Source of the DNA: Ferrimonas balearica DSM 9799
GTDB taxonomy: Bacteria > Pseudomonadota > Gammaproteobacteria > Enterobacterales > Shewanellaceae
DNA: 64,000 nucleotides
Reading direction: 5' to 3'
Assembly (NCBI RefSeq): GCF_000148645.1
Contig: NC_014541.1
Location: forward strand, 1,945,139 to 2,009,138
Part shown: one piece after another, positions 30,187 through 38,307 of the stretch
How positions within the stretch are numbered: the first letter of the stretch is position 1
Layout of the letters: the number at the start of each line of letters is the position of its first letter
Position numbers and translations under genes: made by a program
The notes under the pieces: generated by a model
Seen by the model: only the letters and a program-made list of their open reading frames with translations
Database searches by the model: none
What the model was told of the DNA's origin: nothing

Positions 30187-30936
30187 CTACTGCCAGATCT
30201 CACCCAAGGTGGTGTCCGGTGAGAAGTGCCAGGCCAGTTGCGCCTGCAACAGTTCGGCGGTGGCCAGGGCATCGGTGAGGGCGTGGTGGGGCTGATAGGC
30301 GGGCAGGCCATAGCGCTCACGGGCACGCCCCAAGCGGACCGAGTCCGGCTTCTTGCCCCGAAGTCGGTTAAACCAACCCTGACAGGCGCGGTGCTGGATG
30401 GCGGCCTCGATATCCAGAGTGTCCACCACCGGGAACCGGATCCCTTCCCCCAGCCGGGCACGCAGCGCCCGGTCCAAAAACTCGCGCTCGATCTGCTTGT
30501 AGTGCACCACCACGATCTTGCCGGCCAGCGCATCCAGCACCTGGTCCAGTACCACCTCCAGATCGGGCGCTTGCTCCAGGTCCGAGTGGGTGATGCCGTG
30601 GATCACCACCGATTCCTCATTCAGAGGGCGGTTTGGATTGACGATCCAATGGGCGGAGCCCTTGCACTGGATGCGCTGTTGGGTAAAGGGCACCAGACCG
30701 ATGCTGATGATGGCATCCTGATCCGGATTCATCCCGGTCGTTTCAAAATCCAGGGCGACGAACGGCACCTGGCTGACCGGGGTGTCCGGGCCAACCGGCA
30801 GCGTCTGGTAGAACCGCTTGAGCCGGGCATCCTTTGCGCTATTGGCCAATTCCACAAAGTGCTCAGGCCAGTTTGGCGTATCACTGGTGTCGAGCAGGGC
30901 CTGATTTCCCGGGGCGGCTCGCAGCAGGAAGATCAT
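30187..30936 (-). CDS. 3'-5' exonuclease (DnaQ-like, DEDDh)
   Basis: This 249-residue protein has exonuclease motifs Exo I FVALDFETTGMNPDQDAIISIG, Exo II VVVHYKQIEREFL and Exo III HHALTDALATAELLQ, giving the DEDDh catalytic set. It resembles the epsilon proofreading subunit but lacks the PolIII-binding C-terminus and has an N-terminal extension of about 60 residues. Its ATG overlaps the stop of the DUF294 gene by four bases, so the two are translationally coupled. Such pairs recur in gammaproteobacteria near acetate or solute transporters. Whether it acts on DNA or RNA is unknown. Confidence 0.9.
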   Translation of the reverse strand: MIFLLRAAPGNQALLDTSDTPNWPEHFVELANSAKDARLKRFYQTLPVGPDTPVSQVPFVALDFETTGMNPDQDAIISIGLVPFTQQRIQCKGSAHWIVNPNRPLNEESVVIHGITHSDLEQAPDLEVVLDQVLDALAGKIVVVHYKQIEREFLDRALRARLGEGIRFPVVDTLDIEAAIQHRACQGWFNRLRGKKPDSVRLGRARERYGLPAYQPHHALTDALATAELLQAQLAWHFSPDTTLGEIWQ

Positions 30937-32816
30937 GAATGGCTCCTCTGATAGCGGAACTTAATAAAGCTCTGCGCGTTGCTGAGGATCTGAAACGCGG
31001 CCTTGAGGTTACGACGCTCAAAGTCAGACATATTTTCAGGCTCCACACTGTTATCCGGCTGCTCACCGTGCTCGATATCCAGCGCCTGGTGGCGAATGCG
31101 CACCATGTAGATCAGCTCCATGGCATCACGGAGATCCTGAGCCCGGCCCTTAGGCAGAATGCCGGCCTCGATGATGTCGTCCAGCCGCTCAAACGAGTTT
31201 TTCGCCAACGACCCCACCGCCATGGCGTGCACCCGCACCAGATCGGCCAGCGGAGCGGTGCCCCGGCGCTTGAGGTTGATGGAGTTGCGATGGCGGCCAT
31301 CCTGCTCCATCACAAAATCTTTGAAAAAGCCCAGCGGCGGCGTCCGGTTGATGGCGTTGTGGGCCATGCAGGCGAGGAAGCGATTGTTGCGTCGGGCACG
31401 GCGGACCACAAAGCTCTGCAACTGCTCTGCCCATTTCACCCGGCCATACACCCCCTCAATGTCGAAGAAGATGGAGGAGTTGAGCAGGGTCTTCGGGTTG
31501 GGGTGATCGATCCACTCGGCGAAGCACTCCTCCCACTGGGTGTGGGTCATCCGCCATTGTGGGTTGGACGCCATGATGTCACCGGTGCAGTAGCTGTAGC
31601 CGCAGACATTCAGGCCGTCGCAGATGATGTCGGCCAGGCGTCGGAAGTAGTCGCCATGCAGTACCTCATCGTAGCTGTCATCGAGGATCAGCGCGTTGTC
31701 CTGATCGGTCACGATCAACTGCTCATCCCGGGCCATGGAACCCATGGCCACCAGGCAGTAGGGGATGGGCGGCTCACCCAGCTCCTCCTCGGCGATCTCC
31801 GCCAGGCGCTGTTTAAAGCTGCGGCCAATCACCGACATGGCGCTGCCCACCATATGGGCGTTGGCGTCCTCATCCACCATGCGGACAAAGCAGTCCTTCA
31901 CCTGCCTGGAGACGGCCTGCAACTCATCGACGGTGTGGCAGGTGAAGATGGAGTTCACCAGCAGCAGACTGTTCTGGGATTCATGGCGGAGGATGTCGGT
32001 CATGCCAATGATGCCGATAACCTTCTTATCCTTGCGGATCGGCAGGTGATGCAGGTTATAACGCAGCATCATCAGCATCGCCTCAAACACGTAAGTGTTG
32101 TAATCCAGCGACACCACATCGGTGCTCATCACGTCCGCCACCGTGGTGTCGGCGGCATTCAGACCCGCGGCCAATACCCGCACACAGAGGTCGTGCTCGG
32201 TCAGGATACCAACCAGGGTATCGGCTTCTTCCTCATCGCCCTCATCCAGGTGACGCACCACCAGCAGCGCGGTGACGCTCTCATCCTCCATCAACTGGGC
32301 GGCGGCCTGGATGGTGGTGTCCGGACAGACGGTGACCGGTTCACGGGTGATCAGTTTGCGGGCTTTGACGGTGGTCAGGTCATTGCCCTTGGCCTGATTG
32401 GAGATGGCGTTGCGAAGCTGGCTGCCATCCTGCAACTCCATAAAGTCGGCAAACTGATCAAACTCATCGCAAAGCGCTTTGAACAGGGCGTCGGGAATGC
32501 AGTAGACCAGCGTATCTTCGATCGCTTTGGCCGGCATCCGCACCTTGTTGTTCATCAACAGCCCTTTCTGGCCAAACACCGCACCGCTGTCCAGGCGGTT
32601 GTAGAGTTCGCCTTCACGCCGGTAGATCTCAACCACGCCACTGCGGATCAGGTAGAGGTCGCGGATGGTGTCGCCCTGGTTGAGGATCATGCTGTCAGCG
32701 CGGTAATAGGCGACCTCGCTGTTGAGGGCAATCTCCTTGAGCTTCTCCTCCGGCAACTCATCAAAGGGCGGGTATTGAGAGATAAAGTTGAGTACTTCCA
32801 GCTGTTCGGCTTCCAT
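30933..32816 (-). CDS. cNMP-binding / CBS / DUF294 nucleotidyltransferase-like signalling protein
   Basis: This 627-residue multidomain cytosolic protein has, in order, a cyclic-nucleotide-binding domain (about 15-130, ILNQGDTIRDLYLIRSGVVE), two CBS domains (about 145-290, VTVCPDTTIQAAAQLMEDES and MSTDVVSLDYNTYVFEAMLM), a DUF294 putative nucleotidyltransferase (YCLVAMGSMARDEQLIVTDQ, GlnB-uridylyltransferase-like GS..R) and a DUF294 C-terminal substrate-binding domain. It probably senses a nucleotide and modifies or signals to a partner. ATG 32816 is preferred over the TTG 20 codons upstream because the latter lies in the terminator of the preceding gene. Operon with the exonuclease. Confidence 0.92.
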   Translation of the reverse strand: MEAEQLEVLNFISQYPPFDELPEEKLKEIALNSEVAYYRADSMILNQGDTIRDLYLIRSGVVEIYRREGELYNRLDSGAVFGQKGLLMNNKVRMPAKAIEDTLVYCIPDALFKALCDEFDQFADFMELQDGSQLRNAISNQAKGNDLTTVKARKLITREPVTVCPDTTIQAAAQLMEDESVTALLVVRHLDEGDEEEADTLVGILTEHDLCVRVLAAGLNAADTTVADVMSTDVVSLDYNTYVFEAMLMMLRYNLHHLPIRKDKKVIGIIGMTDILRHESQNSLLLVNSIFTCHTVDELQAVSRQVKDCFVRMVDEDANAHMVGSAMSVIGRSFKQRLAEIAEEELGEPPIPYCLVAMGSMARDEQLIVTDQDNALILDDSYDEVLHGDYFRRLADIICDGLNVCGYSYCTGDIMASNPQWRMTHTQWEECFAEWIDHPNPKTLLNSSIFFDIEGVYGRVKWAEQLQSFVVRRARRNNRFLACMAHNAINRTPPLGFFKDFVMEQDGRHRNSINLKRRGTAPLADLVRVHAMAVGSLAKNSFERLDDIIEAGILPKGRAQDLRDAMELIYMVRIRHQALDIEHGEQPDNSVEPENMSDFERRNLKAAFQILSNAQSFIKFRYQRSHS

Positions 32817-32874
32817 CTTCGATTCCGGCAAGTATGAAGTTGATGTGATAGCAGACTGTAATGCTAACGGGTTC

Positions 32875-32901
32875 AAAAAAAGGGGCGCAGGGCCCCTTTT
32901 T
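32875..32901 (-). terminator. terminator of the BCCT transporter gene
   Basis: Stem AAAAAGGGGC / GCCCCTTTTT with a 5-base loop and, on the minus strand, a 7-T run. It lies 19 bases past the stop codon. Confidence 0.92.
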
Positions 32902-32919
32902 CAACACTCAGCGTTCGCC

Positions 32920-34590
32920 TCAGCGAGTCGCGGTGGACAGAGATTTGGCGTTTTTGGCCGGCTTTCTGGGTTCACTGATCAGGCCCTTCAACAGAGAGAA
33001 GGTACCGAGCAGCAGAACCAGGGTAAAGGGCAGGCCAGTGGTCACCGCCATCGCCTGAGCCGCCGCCAGACCACCGCCCAGCATCAGGGCAATGGCGACC
33101 AGGCCAGCGAAGCTGCACCAGAAGATGCGCTGCGGCATGGGGGCGTCCACTTTACCGCCGGCGGCGATGGTGTCGATCACCAGCGAGCCGGAGTCCGCAG
33201 AGGTGATGAAGAACACCACCACCAGAATGATGCCCACCACAGAGGTGATCTCGGCCAGCGGCATCACGTCCAGCATGGCGAACAGCTTCAGCGGCAGTTC
33301 GGCGTTAAATACCGCTTCGTAACCGTCGTTGACGTATTGGCTGATGGCGGTACCACCGAAGGCGGTCATCCACAGTACACAGACGGTTGACGGAATCAGG
33401 ATCACGCAGGTGATGAATTCACGCACGGTACGGCCACGGGAAACCCGGGCGATAAACATACCCACAAACGGTGACCAGGAGATCCACCATGCCCAGTAGA
33501 AGGCGGTCCAACCCTGAGAGTAGTTAACGTCTTCACGACCGAACGGCATCGACAGTTCCGGCAGGTAGGTCAGGTAAGACAGGATGTTGTCAAAGAACCC
33601 GGACAGAATGGCGATGGTGGGGCCAACGATGATGACGAACACCAGCAGCAGGGCAGCCATCCCCATGTTGATCTCGGACAGGCGCTTCACACCGCCATCC
33701 AGACCCGCCACAACGGAGACCAGAGCCAGCGCAGTGATACACAGGATCAGGATCACCTGAGTGGTATCGGTCATCGGCACATCGAACAGGAAGTTCAGAC
33801 CGGTCATCGCCTGAGAGGCACCGTAACCCAGGGAGGTGGCCAGACCGAATACGGTGGCAACCACAGCCAGGATGTCGATAACGTGGCCAGTCCAACCCCA
33901 GATGCGCTCACCAAACAGCGGGTAGAAGATGGAGCGCATGGTCAGCGGCAACCCCTTGTTAAAGGAGAAGATGGCCAGACCGAGCGCCAGCAGCGCATAG
34001 ATGGACCAGGGGTGCAGCGCCCAGTGGTAGATGGTTGCCGCCATACCCAGAGCCTGAGCGGAAGCGGGGTCGCCCTCGGCACCATTCAGCGGTGCCCAGT
34101 CGGTGCGCACACCGTTCTCCACGGTGATGCCACCGAGGGAGGAGCTGAAGTGGGACATCGGCTCGGACACGCCGAAGAACACCAGGCCGATGCCCATACC
34201 GGCGGCAAACAGCATCGCCAACCAGCCGGCGTAGCTGTAGTCCGGTTTGGCTTCGGTACCGCCGATTCGGACGCGACCCAGCGGCGTGACGATCAGCGCC
34301 AGACAGACCAGCACAAAGATGTTGCTGGCGGACATGAAGAACCAGTCCATATTGGACACCAGCCAGCCACGCAGGCCAGCAAAGAAAGGTTCAACACTTT
34401 CGCGAAATGCCAGTGTCAGCACCACGAACATGACGATGGCCATGCCAGAAATGGCAAACACACGGTTGTGGATATCCAATCCCAACGGACCGACTTTGAG
34501 GGCAATGTTGTCCTGCCCGATTTGATAATCCGTATCGATCGCCCTGACTTTACCGTCAGGGCGCTGAATACCACCGTTATTATCGCTCAC
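32920..34590 (-). CDS. BCCT family transporter (betaine/choline/carnitine type)
   Basis: This 556-residue, 12-helix secondary transporter has the BCCT signature in WTAFYWAWWISWSPFVGMFI followed by ARVSRGRTVREF, and GMGIGLVFFGVSEPMSHF in TM3-4. The family imports quaternary ammonium compounds (glycine betaine, choline, carnitine), often as osmoprotectants, with sodium or protons. The exact substrate is undetermined. The start is GTG 34590, clearly supported by AAGGAG six bases before it. A hydrophilic N-terminal region of about 45 residues precedes TM1. It ends at a strong terminator, so it is separate from the DUF294 operon downstream. Confidence 0.92.
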   Translation of the reverse strand: MSDNNGGIQRPDGKVRAIDTDYQIGQDNIALKVGPLGLDIHNRVFAISGMAIVMFVVLTLAFRESVEPFFAGLRGWLVSNMDWFFMSASNIFVLVCLALIVTPLGRVRIGGTEAKPDYSYAGWLAMLFAAGMGIGLVFFGVSEPMSHFSSSLGGITVENGVRTDWAPLNGAEGDPASAQALGMAATIYHWALHPWSIYALLALGLAIFSFNKGLPLTMRSIFYPLFGERIWGWTGHVIDILAVVATVFGLATSLGYGASQAMTGLNFLFDVPMTDTTQVILILCITALALVSVVAGLDGGVKRLSEINMGMAALLLVFVIIVGPTIAILSGFFDNILSYLTYLPELSMPFGREDVNYSQGWTAFYWAWWISWSPFVGMFIARVSRGRTVREFITCVILIPSTVCVLWMTAFGGTAISQYVNDGYEAVFNAELPLKLFAMLDVMPLAEITSVVGIILVVVFFITSADSGSLVIDTIAAGGKVDAPMPQRIFWCSFAGLVAIALMLGGGLAAAQAMAVTTGLPFTLVLLLGTFSLLKGLISEPRKPAKNAKSLSTATR

Positions 34591-35221
34591 GTTGTACTCC
34601 TTTGGTGCGATCTGCGTTGAACAGGTTGGGACCTGTATCAAACCGGTTGTGGTTGGCTTCGGTTCTCTCCGTTTTTGTCAGTTGGTTGAGAGCCGATGTG
34701 TTGCCAGAAAACCGCCTGAGAGTCGTTCTCAGGCATTAATGGTTTGTCCCACTGGTGCGGACTTCTGAATCCCCTTCGGTAGCCACCGAAGCGCAAAGTC
34801 AGCCGCCTTACCGTTGGCGCAGTCGCGGTTGTTGTTGCTTGAATCACGATCCCGATTTGGCTAAGCAAACCGGGGTCACATTTCTTAAGGGTCCGGATTA
34901 TCTGTCGTGATGCATCCATAACGCAACATAAATGTGCCGCCAAGTTGTTGAGGTTAGGGCGGTGTTGCATGGCTGTTATTGTGGTGATAGTGAACACGAC
35001 TGATTCGGTCGGTTTTATGGGGCGTGGTGCAGGAATGGCGGTTCGCAGGGCACCCGCTTATCGCTTTGCGGTGTTAACGCGTTAACACCCGGGGGGGGGG
35101 ACGGTGCGCTCGACGCACTCGCTTCGATGTGCAGATTTAAGGTGATTGCCACTCTGGTTTCCCAGCGGATGTGTGGACATTACTCCGGGCCCTCTTATCT
35201 CTAGCGAGCGCGCATTTTAAC
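34591..35221. other. gene-free region upstream of the BCCT gene
   Basis: About 630 bases without a convincing gene. A minus-strand 119-codon frame (34638-34997) has no ribosome site and no recognisable protein. The region holds an 18-bp palindrome (35071-35088) and a run of ten G (35091-35100), and presumably the transporter promoter. Confidence 0.6.
35071..35088. promoter_or_regulatory. 18-bp perfect palindrome, possible operator
   Basis: GTGTTAACGCGTTAACAC is fully self-complementary and is followed by CC and ten G. The central TTAACGCGTTAA resembles operators of LacI or TetR-type regulators, but no such gene adjoins. It is about 480 bases upstream of the BCCT start codon. Function is inferred from symmetry only. 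Confidence 0.45.
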
Positions 35222-35247
35222 GCAAAACGGCCACCAGGTGGTGGCCG
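35222..35247 (-). terminator. terminator of the MerR-methyltransferase gene
   Basis: A 9-bp stem (CGGCCACCA / TGGTGGCCG) with a minimal loop, then TTTTGC on the minus strand, 22 bases past the stop codon. Confidence 0.8.
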
Positions 35248-35269
35248 ATTTGGGACGAGTGGTTAAGAT

Positions 35270-36442
35270 TTAGTCTCGCTTTTTCAGCATCATCATCTGA
35301 TAGCCGTATTGGCCGAGGTACTGTTCATAGATGGCAATTTCCCGGGCGATGTCCTTGAGCGCAGCAGAGTCGGGCATCTGCGGCTGCAACTCAGACAGTC
35401 GTGCTTTCAACGGCTGATAGTAGTTGTCCCAGGCAGCCTGACTTAAGGCAAAGTGGTCAACCACCTGGTAGCCCGCGGCTTCAGCCTGGGCCAGGCGGGT
35501 GTCCACGCTCTGCATATCCGGGTACTCCTGGGCAAAGAACGCCTCAGCCGCCTCGCTGCGTTCATCGGTAAGCCACACCATATCGCTCAGCATCAGTATG
35601 CCGCCGTCCTGAAGCAGTGGCCGCCACTGCGACAGGGCTTTTGACACCCCCATAATGTAGGCGCTGCCTTCAGCCCAGATCAGGTCAAAGCTGCCGGGTT
35701 CAAACGGCAGGTCGGTCATGCTGGCGCAGACCGGTTCGACCCGTTCAGCCAAACCGGCCTGCTGCAGCATCTCGGTCAGGCGCGCCAGTGCCGACGGTTC
35801 ATTGTCGACGGCGGTGATGGTGGCCTGAGTGTCGCTGGCTAGAATGGTGGTGGCCAGGCCTTTGCCGCAACCCACTTCAAGGATGGCGGAGGGCGTGTGG
35901 GGCACCCGACTCAGGGCGCGTCGGGTTTCCGTTTCGCTGCCGGGGCCCCAACGGTCGAGGGTTTCGAAGGCTGCCATAAAGTCAGCCATGTATTGTTCGT
36001 GTTCGTTCATGTCTTTTGATAACCATTTCAGTCGCAGGGCCTCTTTCTCGTTGAAACCCTGCTTCATTAACCAATCCAGGTGCGCGTCCGGGGCAACCCG
36101 GTCCACGCTCTCGTGCCACGCCTTGAGATCCCCCTGGCCCAGCAGGGCGGCCAGTAAGTCACGGGATTGCTGCTTCTGCGCCAGTTCCTGGTCCAACTGC
36201 TGCAGGCGTTGTTGCAGCAGTGGCCGGTCAATCCGGGCATCCAGACAGGCCTGGCACTCCTTCAGGGTGAGGCCCCCGGCCTGCAGCTTCTGAATCAGGC
36301 GCACCCGTTGCAGATCCTGATCGCTGTAGAGTCGGTAGCCGTTGGCCTGACGTTGCCCCTGGATCAGGCCCTGCTTCTCGTAATAAAGCAGGGCGGTACG
36401 GGATAACCCGACCTGCTGGGCCAGTTCGGAGATGCGGTACAT
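35270..36442 (-). CDS. MerR family regulator fused to a SAM-dependent methyltransferase
   Basis: This 390-residue fusion has residues 1-70 as a MerR winged HTH (MYRISELAQQVGLSRTALLY, YEKQGLIQGQRQANGYRLYS), then the dimerising coiled coil (about 75-105). A linker with TipAS-like helices (about 110-165) follows. The class I methyltransferase domain from about 175 has motif I AILEVGCGKGLATTI, the acidic AVDNEPSALA, ASMTDLPFEPGSFDLIWAEG and a post-motif SDMVWL. It should bind its own promoter and respond to a ligand, possibly methylating it. ATG 36442 (MYRISEL) is preferred over TTG two codons earlier. Monocistronic. Confidence 0.88.
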   Translation of the reverse strand: MYRISELAQQVGLSRTALLYYEKQGLIQGQRQANGYRLYSDQDLQRVRLIQKLQAGGLTLKECQACLDARIDRPLLQQRLQQLDQELAQKQQSRDLLAALLGQGDLKAWHESVDRVAPDAHLDWLMKQGFNEKEALRLKWLSKDMNEHEQYMADFMAAFETLDRWGPGSETETRRALSRVPHTPSAILEVGCGKGLATTILASDTQATITAVDNEPSALARLTEMLQQAGLAERVEPVCASMTDLPFEPGSFDLIWAEGSAYIMGVSKALSQWRPLLQDGGILMLSDMVWLTDERSEAAEAFFAQEYPDMQSVDTRLAQAEAAGYQVVDHFALSQAAWDNYYQPLKARLSELQPQMPDSAALKDIAREIAIYEQYLGQYGYQMMMLKKRD

Positions 36443-36474
36443 GGGCAAGGCCCTCGTTGTCTGTCACTGTGGCG

Positions 36475-36505
36475 ACTTTAAACTATGAAGCTGTAGACAG
36501 GTCAA
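36475..36505 (-). promoter_or_regulatory. MerR-type promoter with 19-bp spacer
   Basis: On the minus strand -35 TTGACC (36505-36500) and -10 TAAAGT (36480-36475) are separated by exactly 19 bp, the overlong spacing that MerR activators correct by twisting DNA. The spacer holds an imperfect dyad (AACTATG / CTGTCTAC region). It lies about 33 bases upstream of the fusion gene, pointing to autoregulation. Confidence 0.7.
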
Positions 36506-36527
36506 GCGGGTCTGACCATGTGCAGGG

Positions 36528-36559
36528 CAAAAAAAACGGCGCCATGGGGCGCCGTTTTT
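36528..36559 (-). terminator. terminator of the metal-uptake operon
   Basis: Stem AAAAACGGCGCC / GGCGCCGTTTTT with loop ATGG and an 8-T run on the minus strand, 13 bases past the last gene of the operon. Confidence 0.93.
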
Positions 36560-36571
36560 CGAAGGGTCATA

Positions 36572-37426
36572 TCAGAGATTCAGTTGCCACCGCTTTAGCG
36601 GCGCCTTGCCGTCGATACCCCGGCCCCAGCGGTCCAGGCTGTCGAGGCGAATCACCCTGACGTTGTCAATCCCTTCCAGCAGGGTGGCGGGCACATCACC
36701 GGCACTGAGCACCACCAGGGCGCCTTCCTCTTGGGCCAGCACTTTCAGTTCGGCTTTATCCTGTTCGGTCCAGGTCAGGGCGGGTTTACTGTTGCGCGCC
36801 AGCACGAACAGGCCGTTACCGCTGATGAAATCTTCCAGCCGATCATCCAGCACCACCACCGCATCCACACCGGCATTGAGCAGCGCTTGTTGCTGTTGCT
36901 GCTGCAACTGGGCGATGGCCTGCTTCAGCCCCGCCTGGTTGGCGCTGATCTTGTCAGCGTGGTTGGGGTACAGCGCTTTGAGATCGCTGGCCAGGATGTC
37001 GGTCATGCGGGACAGGTTGGCCGGGTTAAGCCAGACGTAGGGCGAGATCTCGCCGCTTTCCATCTCCCGCGTTACCACGGCGCTGCCTTTTGGGGTCAGG
37101 GCGCGGCTGGCGTCCAGCTCAATGGCGCGGATGTTGTGGGCACGGACGTGAGGGTAGAGCGGGTCCGCCGGCCACACGGAGCTGATGGTGATCACCGCAT
37201 CGGCATCACGGGCGGCTTTGGCCACAGCCTCGCTGCCCTGTCCGGAGAACCAGGCAGGCAGTCGGCTGAGGCCATAACGACGGGGCGGCAGATATTCCAC
37301 CTTAACCCCGGTGCCATCGGTCAGTTCAGTGGCCACCATATAGGTGGCGGGCAGGTGGGTCAGTAGGGCCGCCTGGCCGGGCAGTGCCAGCAGCAAGGCG
37401 GAACAGGCAATCAGAGCACGCAACAT
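36572..37426 (-). CDS. ZnuA-like binding protein lacking the usual metal ligands
   Basis: A 284-residue exported protein (signal ending GQAALL) has the layout of cluster A-1 metal-binding lipoproteins: ADAVITISSVWP, then SPYVWLNPANLSRMTDILAS and a Gln-rich helix (QLQQQQQQALL). The His normally in the xPHxWL segment is Tyr130, the N-terminal PHxYE segment reads PPRRYGL, and the third-ligand region reads VVLDDRLEDF with Asp for His. It therefore may not bind a bare ion and could accept a metal complex or act as a chaperone. It is last in the operon, 5 bases after the permease gene. Confidence 0.8.
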   Translation of the reverse strand: MLRALIACSALLLALPGQAALLTHLPATYMVATELTDGTGVKVEYLPPRRYGLSRLPAWFSGQGSEAVAKAARDADAVITISSVWPADPLYPHVRAHNIRAIELDASRALTPKGSAVVTREMESGEISPYVWLNPANLSRMTDILASDLKALYPNHADKISANQAGLKQAIAQLQQQQQQALLNAGVDAVVVLDDRLEDFISGNGLFVLARNSKPALTWTEQDKAELKVLAQEEGALVVLSAGDVPATLLEGIDNVRVIRLDSLDRWGRGIDGKAPLKRWQLNL

Positions 37427-37431
37427 AGGGA

Positions 37432-38307
37432 TTATCCTTTGACGACGATGCGGTAGCCGGTGGCCGCCAGAAAGGCGGTGGCCGACAGCAGAATGATGGC
37501 GGCGCCGGACGGAATGGGCAGGCCCATCTCCATCGGCAACAGGGTGCCAAGCACACAGGCCAACGTGGCCAGCAGGGCAGACAGGCGGACAAAGGCGCCC
37601 ATATCCCGGGTCAGCAGGCGGGCGGTGGCGCCGGGGATCAACAGCAGCGCCCCCACCAGAACTGCGCCGATGATCTTCACGGCGGCAATGGTGATCAGGG
37701 TGATCATCACCACAAACAGGTAGTCATAAATGGCGGTTTGCCAGCCACGTACCCGCGCCAGATCGGGACTGATGCAGGTCAGCAGCATCCGGTTAAAGGT
37801 GGGCACAAAGAACACCGCAATCAGCAGGGTGGCGACCACCAGCAGCAGGATGTCGGCGTCGGTCACGGTCAGGATGGAACCAAACAGCACGTTTTCCAGC
37901 AGGTGGATGTTGATCTTGCGGGCCACAAACATCAGCAGCGCGGCGCCACCGGCCAGGGCCACGGCCAGGAACACGCCCACCAGGGTGTCATAGGGCACGT
38001 TGGTGCGGTTGCGGATGTAGTGCAGCAGCAGGGCGAAGATCATGCAGAAGCAGAACAGCCCAATCATCGGATTGTCGGTGGGCTCACCCAGCAGGATGCC
38101 AATCGCCACGCCGGTCAGGGCTCCGTGTCCTACCGCTTCAGAGAAGAAAGCCAGGCGCTTGGCGATCACCAGGGTGCCCAACGCGCCGAGGATCGGGCCG
38201 ATAAACAGCGCCGCCACCAGAGCGTTGACCAGAAATCCATAACCAAAACTTTCCGGCAGGTAGCCGGCTGCGGCGCCGTTGGCGGCCAGTTCACGTAACC
38301 ATTCCAT
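37432..38307 (-). CDS. znuB: metal ABC transporter permease (ZnuB type)
   Basis: This 291-residue inner-membrane protein has about eight helices and the ABC-3 family features FFSEAVGHGALTGVAIGILL (EAA-like coupling loop) and KIIGAVLVGALLLIPGATARL. It forms the channel for Zn, Mn or Fe ions delivered by the binding protein. Metal specificity cannot be read from sequence. It overlaps the ATPase gene by one base (TGATG), so translation is coupled. The znu symbol marks family, not proven specificity. Confidence 0.9.
   Translation of the reverse strand: MEWLRELAANGAAAGYLPESFGYGFLVNALVAALFIGPILGALGTLVIAKRLAFFSEAVGHGALTGVAIGILLGEPTDNPMIGLFCFCMIFALLLHYIRNRTNVPYDTLVGVFLAVALAGGAALLMFVARKINIHLLENVLFGSILTVTDADILLLVVATLLIAVFFVPTFNRMLLTCISPDLARVRGWQTAIYDYLFVVMITLITIAAVKIIGAVLVGALLLIPGATARLLTRDMGAFVRLSALLATLACVLGTLLPMEMGLPIPSGAAIILLSATAFLAATGYRIVVKG

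Noticed and set aside
30939..32837. 632-codon plus-strand frame opposite the DUF294 gene
   Set aside because: Shadow of a conserved multidomain gene; no start signal or family.
34638..34997. 119-codon minus-strand frame in the BCCT upstream gap
   Set aside because: No ribosome site, no signal or domain, irregular composition.
35091..35100. Phase-variable coding homopolymer
   Set aside because: The ten-G run is outside any credible gene, so length change would not switch a reading frame.
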